From Apium graveolens (taxonomy: Eukaryota > Streptophyta > Magnoliopsida > Apiales > Apiaceae), in assembly GCF_009905375.1 (NCBI RefSeq), contig NC_133647.1, forward strand, positions 46,434,506-46,498,505: 64,000 nucleotides of DNA, written 5' to 3'. The notes beneath the pieces are model-generated. The model searched no databases and had not been told where the DNA came from. It was given only the letters and a program-made list of their open reading frames with translations. Within the stretch, counting starts at the first letter, position 1, and the number at the start of each line of letters is the position of its first letter. Both the position numbers and the translations under genes were made by a program. Below, in pieces: positions 55,847 through 64,000 of this stretch.

Positions 55847-57349
55847 CTATAGGTAGTAAACTTTCAGGTTTTGAGCATGCCAAGTCCGAGGAACTTCTTC
55901 TCCTTCCATGGTCTCCAGTTTATAAGTTCCTCTCCCTTGAACGCTCCTAACCTTATATGGCCCTTCCCAATTTGGGGCGAGCTTTCCTTTCTGCCCTACT
56001 CCAGAGGCTTCCACTTTTTTAAGGACCAAATCTCCTTGCCTGAAGAATCTTTCCTTAACCCTTAGGTTGTAGTAGAACGAAACTTTTTTATGATATTCCA
56101 CTACCTTCGCATGTGCCTCATCTCGTATTTCATCAATTAGATCCAAGGCTAATCTTTGCCCTTCCTCATTTTCTTCAGCGTTAAAGGCTTGGATCCTGGG
56201 AGACGAATGTGATATCTCCACGGGAACAACCGCTTCTGCCCCATATGCCAACATGAAAGGAGTGGCTCCAGTAGTGACTCTACAAGTAGTTCTGTAAGCC
56301 CAAAGTATTGGGAGTATTTTATCCACCCAGTTATTCCTTGATTTCTCGATCCTTTTCTTCAGTCCATCCAAGATTATGCGATTTTCCACTTCCGCTTGCC
56401 CATTGGCTTGCGGGTGAGCTACAGAGGTAAACCGCAACTCAATCTCATTCTCTTCGTAATATTTCTTAAATTCCTCATTGTTGAACTGTGTTCCATTATC
56501 GGTGACTAGGATACAGGGAATTCCATATCGGCACATGATATTTTCCCACAGGAATTGAGCAACCTTCTTAGTTGTGATCTTGGCCAAAGGCTTGGCTTCA
56601 ATCCACTTAGTAAAATAATCAATGGCTATAATTAGGAATTTCCTTTGTGTCGTGGCCATGGGGAAAGACCCAAGTATATCCATTCCCCACATAGCAAATG
56701 GGATAGGTGAGTTGATGGAAGTCAACATCTCGGGGGGTTGTCGAACAACAGGTGCATATTTTTGACAACGATCATACTTCTTCACATATTCTTTGGCATC
56801 GGCCATCATCTCTGGCCAATAGAAGCCTAAACGGGTTATCTTATGAGCCAGTGCTCTGCCCCCCAAGTGTTGCCCACAGATACCTTCGTGTACTTCTTCA
56901 AGAGCCAGGCGTGCCTCATCGGGCCTGAGACATCTTAAGTAAGGAACCACATAAGATCTTTTGTACAAAATCCAATCGATCAAGGAGTATCTCAGTGCTC
57001 GAACAACCAACTTTCGTGCTTCATTCATATTGTTTGGCAGCCAACCAGTTTGAATATGGGCCTTAATGGGATCTATCCATGACGTCCCCATCCCTATAGG
57101 AGCTACAAGCTTAACATCAATGCTCCGTGTTCTCAAAACACGGAAGTATACGCTTCCTGAACTTTCCTCTATCTCAGATGAAGCAAACTTTGACAATGCA
57201 TCTGCCTTAGCATTTTCCTCCCTTGGGATATGCTCAACATGGCATTCATTAAATTGAGTCATCACAGCCCTTACTAGGCGGACATACTTAGCCATTGTAT
57301 CATTTTTCGCCTCAAACTCTCCCTTGACCTGGGATATGACCAACTTCAA
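55847..57349 (-). pseudogene. Tat2 pol: end of archaeal-type RNase H plus full integrase
   Basis: An uninterrupted 500-residue frame. It begins with the last third of the second RNase H (HIPREENAKADALSKF). The integrase zinc domain follows (HEGICGQHLGGRALAHK; the first Cys of the CxxC pair reads Tyr in KKYDRCQKYA). The core has its acidic triad in WGMDILG, LVTDNGTQF and NGQAEVENR. A Tat-type tail ends TWHAQNLKVYYL. A one-base shift separates it from 57346-57678. Classified as pseudogene because the whole pol cannot be read, although integrase itself is open. Confidence 0.85.
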
Positions 57350-57678
57350 GTCCCACAGACTTTTAAGTTCTTGACTCTCAGTGTCCCTGCTAGGCCGAGA
57401 CCAGCTATTAGGGCTTCATATTCTGCTTCATTATTCGTAGTTGGGAAGTCTAGCTTCATAGCATATTCAATCAAAAATCCATCGGGGCTTTGCAAAACGA
57501 GCCCTGCTCCATTAGAATTTGTTTTTGATGCCCCATCAAAATAGAGAACCCAATATTCCTTTTCCTTAACATCCTTCTCTTTGTCCCCTTTATCACCTTC
57601 TGTGTTTGGAGGTATAGTATCTTCCTGCCCCCCGACTTCTTGGTTGGGTATGGTACATTCCACCATGAAGTCGACCAA
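57346..57678 (-). pseudogene. Tat2 pol: start of the archaeal-type RNase H
   Basis: Encodes YWVLYFDGASKTNSNGAG and LDFPTTNNEAEYEALIAG, the first acidic residues of the extra RNase H that marks the Tat lineage, lying between the retroviral RNase H and integrase. Shifts at both ends (about 57350 and 57685). Confidence 0.85.
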
Positions 57679-57689
57679 TGCCTGGGCTT

Positions 57690-58537
57690 TTATTGCGTTC
57701 GTGGCTTGAACTTGATGTCAAATTCTCCTAACTCTATTGCCCACTTAATCAACCTCCCACTAGCCTTGGGACTATGAATAATATTCCTCAATGGTTGATT
57801 TGTTAACACTTCAATCTTATGAGCTTGGAAGTAAGGTCGTAACTTCCTTGAGGCCATTACCAAGGCTAAAGCAAACTTCTCAATGGTTGAATTGTTCAAC
57901 TCAGCTCCGTGCAGGATTTTGCTAACATAGTATATGGGTTTCTGGATTTGAAGTTCCTCTTTAACCAATACAACACTCAACGCATTCTCTGAAATGGCCA
58001 AGTACAAGTATAGAGTTTCATTCAGAGATGGCTTGGCCAACAACGGGGCCTGGGCCATATATTTCTTTAATTCTTCAAATGCCTTCTGGCTTTCCTCAGT
58101 CCATACAAAATCCTTAACTTTTTTCAAGGACTTGAAAAATGACAAGAACTTGTCCCCAGATTTAGAGATGAACCGCCCCAATGCAGCAACCCTTCCAATG
58201 AGCTTTTGAACATCTTTGGTAGTCTTTGGTGGCTCCATATCCAAGATCGCCTCTATCTTATCAGTATTGGCCTCGATTCATCTCTTGGAGACCTTTAGTC
58301 CTAAAAACTTCCCAGATCCCACTCCGAAAGCACACTTTGTAGGATTTACCATCATTTTATGGTATCTCAGGACCTCAAAAGCTTCCCTCAAATGGGTTAT
58401 ATGACCAGTCTTCATTAGACTCTTGACTACCATGTCATCGACATAAACTTCCATAGTCTTACCAATAAGATCCTTGAAAATCTTATTTACCAACCTTTGA
58501 TAGGTGGCTCCTGCATTCTTGAGACCAAACGCCATAA
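57690..58537 (-). pseudogene. Tat2 pol: reverse transcriptase (partial) and RNase H
   Basis: One frame with a single TGA at 58278-58280. The reverse transcriptase part starts at FGLKNAGATYQRL, just after the copia D insertion, and contains YVDDMVVKS. RNase H follows (LLAKPSLNETLYLYLAIS, LALVMASRKLRPYFQ). The upstream half of reverse transcriptase must be on the far side of copia D. Confidence 0.85.
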
Positions 58538-58538
58538 C

Positions 58539-60248
58539 TGAAAGAGATATATCCTAAGTCCAATCATGTATGATGATTTAGGAATAACTTTTATATAATC
58601 TGTTTTGATTTCATTGATATTAATAAAAGACTTGTTTTGTTTTTATTGCGGGCTCTATCTATTTAAATGTTTAAATAAGATATACCACAGTTTAGAGTAA
58701 AGCTTTTTATGGATTGTGATGAGATCATAATAATGAGACCTAAAAGATGATAACTCTAAACTTAAATAGTTCCTGGTCGTAGGATTACTAACTGGTAATT
58801 AATAATCCGCAAAGATCGGTACATACTATGCTTGCTTCATTATGAATGATGTCTGTTCTCATAGACATTTGTGTGGTGACACTATAGCTAGTATGTAGGT
58901 GCTTATTATAGAATAAATTTACTGAACATGACTCACACAGCTGAACAACTGATGGAGTTCACTGACGTGTCAGCAGTTGTTCATATAGTGATAGTTGTAC
59001 AAGTATCCTTAGACTTGAGGTCATTATAGTCATCTTGTGTACACTGAACTATGCTTTGGTTTAGTTCTTAGTCTCAAGGGACAATTATAAAGGCTCTACT
59101 GGGTATAGGAATTTGTACACGAAGATAGTGTATGATCAATAAAGGATCTACCCCTTCCAGTGTAGGAAGAGAATGTTCAATGCTGATCCACTTATGTTAG
59201 TTCAGGAATCTCTGGCTAGAGTGAATGAAATTAGAAAGGAGTTTCTAATTTACATTAAATAGAACTAAGCATAGTGAATGCGAAAGCAAGTGATTAAATA
59301 AGATAGGCTTGACACAAGTTCCGTGCCTTGTATTTAATCGTGACATTGCAGGGTAGAAGGAATTAATTGTACGGTAACTACTCACTGAATAGGTTCTTGG
59401 TATTCTAAGTAGTGAATTCGTATTATCCGGATAGTCGCGATATGCTGAGAAGTATCCCTCACGATGTAGAATAAATATGATTAATTAATTAATCATATTT
59501 AATGAATTAGAGAATTTATATAAATAATGATAAAATAGTTTTATTATTATTTATTTCTACTACCGGCTTAATATTGAACCTATAGGGTCACACCATAAAA
59601 GAAAATGATTTAATGGTGGAGAAATTAATTAATAATGACTGATAATTATTTATTTATGAAATAAATAATTAATTGGCAAATTTAATAATTGATTAAATGA
59701 GATTTAATTGATTATAAATAAATTAAGAAAAAGTTCTTAATATTATTAATTAAGAATTTAATTTTTGGAAATTAAATCAAGTGAGAGAATTATTTCTAAA
59801 GTGTTTAGACAAATGATTAATAATTAAAAGGTGTTTTAATTATTAATGAGAATAATAAAGGGTTAATAATAATAATTTTCTATGGGAAAATTTTCAGCTG
59901 AAAATTTTGCCTATAAATATACTATTATAGACCCTATTTTTGCCTCAACCAAAAAGGATTTACAAAACCCTAATTCTCTCCATCTCCTCCTCCTTCATTA
60001 CATCGTTTTCTTGGTGGATACCGGTGGAGTGCTTCACACTTGAGGAGCAGCTGCTAAGGATCTCCGTTCATCATTTTTGGATCGCCATTAAAGACCTCCA
60101 TCTTTCCATTAACGCAAAGCTTCTTAAGGTAAACATACTGAACTACGAATTAAATATTATATTTCGCATGGATCATGCGGAGGGTTTCGGTTTTTTTTTA
60201 AGATTTAAATTTACATTTTCATTGCGTTTATATGCTAAAAACCCTTCA
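58539..60248 (+). repeat. 5' LTR of copia D (1710 bp)
   Basis: Starts TGAAAGAGATATATCC and ends AACCCTTCA, one base before the primer binding site. TATAAATA at 59912-59919. A truncated relative is at 29794-30363. Small frames inside are chance. Confidence 0.8.
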
Positions 60249-60249
60249 A

Positions 60250-60261
60250 TGGCATCAGAGC
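60250..60261 (+). other. Primer binding site of copia D
   Basis: TGGCATCAGAGC, one base different from the usual initiator tRNA-Met site TGGTATCAGAGC. Confidence 0.8.
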
Positions 60262-62143
60262 TACTTGCAAAAAGTTTTTAATTCATTTATGTGTTTAACT
60301 ATTTTTGATATATGAGCATGTACGTGATTCGCCATGATTTGATGTTGATATAATATGCTTATATATGTATGGTTCTGAATATATGATATTCATGTGAGTT
60401 GTATAATCATAAGATGATTATGTAATCTGTATATATACTGATATATACATGATTTATGTTGGTTCTAATTATGAGAATCATATTAGATACGAATTCTGAA
60501 TTGGCTCTGGTATCCGATTTACGCAAACGAATACCCTATTCCATAGGTAAACGAGCGTCTGAACAAAACTGATAGTAAAAGCTATCAACGACTCGTCTAT
60601 AAGGCGTTTGACGTCGTTTACTGCCCGTAAACAGTGATTCTTATTTTTCTGATTTGATTCTAATTTTTCTGATTTTTGTCATATTTTCTTTTTATGATTA
60701 GATCATGGATAATATGATATGTTAAGATCAGATGATGTGTTTTAACATGCTTTTATGTGTTGTATGAGCATGGTGGATGGTTATGGTCTTTTGACCTTAG
60801 TGTAATGGTTTTGGTTTTGGTTTTAAATACGACTTGCATGTCGTCAATCTTTGTAATCATAAATCTCGAATGTAACTCGAGTTATTCTTTTAAGTTCATT
60901 AGATTAGTTTTACTTTTAATCATGTAATGTAATTGAAGACTAAGGAGGCTATCCAATGGAGGTGATACAAATAAAGAAGACTAGGCATACAAGAAGTCTA
61001 AACAAAGAAGAAGACTTATGTAATAAGTAGTTATATTTATTTCCATCACCATATTAGATTGACCTTGATCTTTATCATGAGCTTGATAAAGATCACATAG
61101 GATGGGGTCATAACCAAACACATTTACTTTATTGCACTTTACATTTACTTGTTTATTTGATTTTATATATGCGATATATGCTTATGTTTACCATGCGATG
61201 ATAGATTTAGGTGAACTTAAATCAATATAAGGCGTGCTCTAGAAAATCTAGAATATGAATCGTTTCTTGCCTGAACAATAATATTATGAATACAATCATG
61301 AGATTCTTGTGTTTATGAAACACATAATTGAATATGAATTTTCAATATTGAGAGAAAGGATGATTCTGTCAACAATAGATTTGTATCTGTAAGAAAGGGT
61401 TATTAAGTGACGCCTCTTGACAATGCTCCACCCGATCTGAGAATCATCTGATTATCGATTATTGATTTGAAATATTTAATTTAAAAGGAAGAATTTCTTT
61501 ATAATATGATTATGATTGTAACGTAATATAATCCCTCTAAATTAAATAATATCAAGTAGTAATTGGCCAATGACACAACGGGCTTGTGTCGGTCAAAGCC
61601 TTCCAACATGGTAGAAAGTAGTTCTTATTTTTGAATCATTGTCGTTTCGTGCTACAGCCGAGGGCTTTGATTTCGAAATAAGAAATACTTGTCTATTACA
61701 TAGAGATGTGTACATTGAATTAAAATCTAAAGGTCGGTACTTGCCACAGCCGTGGGCCGTTGGAGACTGATTCAATTGTACGAAATGTTGGGTTAGACTT
61801 GACTTAGAATATTGAGGTTGTCGTGCCACAGCCGTGACTCAATTACTCAAGAGGCTAAAGTTATATTAGGGAATAAATAATATGTAATTTACAAGAGTTG
61901 CCTGCCTATTGAACATCACATGACGTTTCGTGCCACAGCCGAGGTTGTGTGATGGAATGTAGGATCCCTATTCCCACTAGCATTATGACTGCTTAATTTT
62001 CACTTAGGGGGTTGAAAAAGTTAGATAAACTAGTGGGAGACACTTATGAATAAAGAACCGATTCATATAGTGTTTTGAAATGAAATTGAATATTTGCTAA
62101 GTGTTGTTATGTGTTTATCATTTACAGATTTACTATATTCGTC
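60262..62143 (+). other. Long non-coding leader of copia D
   Basis: No coding sequence over 1.9 kb. Four copies of the word GTGCCACAGCCG(A/T)G occur near 61650, 61742, 61822 and 61930. A TTTACAG acceptor-like site at 62121-62127 lies just before the gag ATG, so the leader may be spliced. Confidence 0.6.
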
Positions 62144-62737
62144 ATGTCTTTTGCACTATCACTCCGGAGCATACTAGATGCTCACAAGTTGACTGGTCCT
62201 AATTTAGCTGTTTGTTTTCACTGTAACAAGTTGGGGCACTGGAAGAGGAAGTGCAGGGTTTACCTTGCAGAATTGAAGAAGAAGAAGAAGGGTAGTAAGA
62301 CTACCGCTTCTGATTCAGGCATGTTCATGATCGAAGTTAATATGTCACTAGGTCAAATTTCTACTTGGGTATTAGATACCGCCTGTGGTTCTCATATTTG
62401 CAATTCGTTGCAAGGACTAAAGGGAAGTATGACTCTTGAAAAAGATGAGGTGATTCTACGTATGGGTAATGGAGCAAGGGTTGCGGCCATATCTGTAAGA
62501 TCATTTAGTTTACATATGCCTACGGGCAAGACTATTATTTTGAATAATTGTTATTACGTTCCCTCTATTGTGAGGAATATTGTTTCTATTCCTATGTTGG
62601 ATTTGGATGGTTTTTCATTTATTATTAAGAATAATGAATGTTCTATCCTTAGAGATAATGTTCATTATGGACGTGGTATTTTAAATAATGGGCTGTATGT
62701 ATGTGACGTAGAGCATGATTTACTTCAGATTGAATAA
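62144..62737 (+). pseudogene. Copia D gag (internally deleted) and protease, broken
   Basis: The ATG at 62144 opens MSFALSLRSILDAHKLTGPN, the normal start of this gag type. The sequence then jumps within a few codons to the zinc knuckle CFHCNKLGHWKRKC, so most of gag (in related elements roughly 200 residues) is missing without loss of frame. The protease active site reads VLDTACGSH, with Ala where DTG needs Gly, so it should be dead. The frame ends at TAA 62735 where protease-integrase linker should continue. Confidence 0.8.
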
Positions 62738-63425
62738 ACTAATAAAAGAAAACGAGATGATGAAAATCTGACCTATTTATGGCACTGTAGGCTAGGTCAT
62801 ATTAGTGAACATAGACTGCGGACATTGCATAAGGAAGGGTTACTTGACCCCTTTGATTTTGAATCATATCCTACATGCGAGTCTTGACTATTGGGTAAAA
62901 TGACCAAATCTCCATTTAGTGGATATGGAGAGAGGGCTGCAGATTTGCTAGGATTGGTACACACAGATGTATGTGGACCAATGTCTACGCAAGCCATGGG
63001 TGGATTTTTGTACTTCATTACTTTCATAGATGATAGATCTAGATTCGGATATGTGTATTTGATGAAACACAAGTCTGAAGCCTTTGAAAAGTTCAAAGAA
63101 TATAAACATGAAGTGGAGAAACAAACCAAACACAGTATTATAACTCTTCGATCAGATCGGGGTGGTGAATACTTGAATGGAGAGTTTCTAGATTATCTCA
63201 AAGAAAATGGTATAGTCTCCCAGTGGACTCCTCCATATACTCCACAGTTAAATGGGGTATCTGAAAGGAGAAATCGAACTTTGTTAGACATGGTTTGGTC
63301 AATGATGAGCTATGCGAATCTTTCAGTATTCCTATAGGGTTATGCATTGGAAACCTCAGCATATTTACTGAATAAGGTGCATTCCAAATATGTTCCTCAA
63401 ACTCCTTATGAGATATGGAAAAAAA
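62738..63425 (+). pseudogene. Copia D integrase, broken
   Basis: Continues the gag-protease frame. Zinc domain HCRLGHISEHRL, with TGA at 62885-62887 in place of the second Cys of the pair. The core from 62891 has its acidic residues in HTDVCGP, RSDRGGEY and NGVSERRNRT. TAG at 63335-63337 replaces a Trp codon. A shift in the A-run at about 63418-63426 passes the sequence to the next frame. Confidence 0.85.
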
Positions 63426-64000
63426 AGGAAACTGAGTCTTAAACACGTTAAGATTTGGGGATGTCCAGCTTATGTCAAAAAGGTTGACCCAGATAAGCTG
63501 GAATCTCGATCCGTAAAATGTAATTTTGTGGGATATCCTAAAGAGACTTTGGGGTATTACTTTTACACCGATCATCGGGTGTTTGTCTCCAGACATGCTA
63601 CCTTCTTGGAAAAGGAGTTTATCCTTGAAGGAAACAGTGGGAGCAAAATTGAACTTGATGAAGTTCAAGAAGCATAAACTACTACGAATCAAATGGAAAC
63701 ACCTATTCAGACTGAACAACCTTCTGTGGAATAGCCCATTCGTAGGACAGAGAGAGTGTCTCGCCAACCTGAGAGGTATTATGGCCTTGTCATTGAGAAT
63801 GGCAATGAGTTGTCAATCATTGATGATGACGACCCTGTGACCTATAATGAGGCTATGAGTAGTGTTGACTCAGAGAAATGGCATAGTGCCATGAAATCCG
63901 AAATGGAATCTATGTATACCAACCAAGTATGGACTCTAGTTGAGGCGCCTGAAGGTGTTAAGCCTATTGGGTGCAAGTGGGTATATAAAAGAAAGATTGG
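63390..64000 (+). pseudogene. Copia D end of integrase and start of reverse transcriptase
   Basis: Frame with LKHVKIWGCPAYVK and the usual conserved integrase tail, then TAA 63675 and TAG 63732, an acidic linker, and the reverse transcriptase opening (SEKWHSAMKSEMESMYTNQV, GCKWVYKRKI) running off the window edge. Confidence 0.8.

Larger units (their letters stand above)
52563..58538 (-). mobile_element. Tat-lineage Ty3/gypsy retrotransposon Tat2, cut by copia D
   Basis: In element orientation the part present runs from mid reverse transcriptase (58538) through RNase H, archaeal-type RNase H and integrase (stop at 55847), an antisense gene, a polypurine tract and the 3' LTR (53070-52563). The gag half lies beyond the inserted copia D, to the right of the window. 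Better preserved than Tat1 and clearly related to it. Confidence 0.85.
58539..64000 (+). mobile_element. Ty1/copia retrotransposon D inserted in Tat2 (right end outside window)
   Basis: A 1.71-kb LTR, a primer binding site, a long leader, then gag-protease-integrase-start of reverse transcriptase in plus orientation. It interrupts the Tat2 reverse transcriptase at the Met-Ala codons before FGLKNAG. Coding sequence has several stops, a frameshift and a large gag deletion. Lineage not assigned. Confidence 0.85.

Noticed and set aside
1..64000. tRNA or rRNA genes
   Set aside because: None recognised by eye on either strand; only tRNA-complementary primer sites of retrotransposons were found.

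Overview
The window is plant nuclear DNA, almost certainly from a eudicot. It is AT-rich, the cellular-type genes carry GT-AG introns, the ATPase gene belongs to a plant-specific clade, and every LTR-retrotransposon lineage seen is a plant one. The accessory reading frame downstream of pol in the first element resembles frames I know from asterid (Asteraceae/Apiaceae) copia elements. An asterid, perhaps Apiaceae, is my guess rather than a demonstrated fact.

Layout. 1-10208: 3' two thirds of a Sirevirus-like Ty1/copia element (A) with broken pol, a small extra frame, a ~1258-codon accessory frame and its 3' LTR. 10209-12576: AT-rich DNA with a degenerate triplicated repeat. 12577-17358: a complete, apparently intact 4.77-kb copia element (B, minus strand) with LTRs I read as identical and a TATTA target duplication. 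18497-20035: the one clear host gene, an intronless plant AAA-ATPase. 21848-23247: scattered minus-strand exons of an unrecognised host gene. 23388-28039: a two-gene Mutator-like element (MULE) with 73-bp TIRs and a 10-bp target duplication; a MURA transposase and a GRF zinc-finger/membrane-anchor gene converge inside it.

28086-38555 is a graveyard of nested pieces: a 3' LTR plus unknown coding relic (minus), a truncated copia LTR, the gag and 5' LTR of a second Sirevirus-like element (C, minus), and the pol end plus a 3.77-kb LTR of a Tekay/Del-like chromovirus (plus). 38556-51378 is a decayed Tat-lineage Ty3/gypsy element (Tat1, minus). One of its LTRs is split by a solo LTR, its 3' non-coding region holds several tandem-repeat families, and its LTRs lie in a tandem arrangement. 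51379-52562 holds a 395-bp Helitron and local duplications. 52563-58538 is a second, better preserved Tat element (Tat2, minus) carrying an antisense, three-exon gene with its own TATA box. It is cut at its reverse transcriptase by a copia element (D, plus) that has a 1.71-kb LTR and runs off the right edge.

Functionally the window is about retrotransposon biology. The most unusual items are genes added to the standard gag-pol set: the giant downstream frame of element A, the antisense spliced gene of Tat2 (a relic of which survives in Tat1), and the convergent GRF/transmembrane partner gene of the MULE. Next come short sequence words repeated through both LTR and coding DNA in each Sirevirus-like element. 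Element B is the best candidate for recent activity; the other LTR elements are broken by nonsense codons, frameshifts or insertions. All coordinates and splice sites were read by eye, without alignment software.
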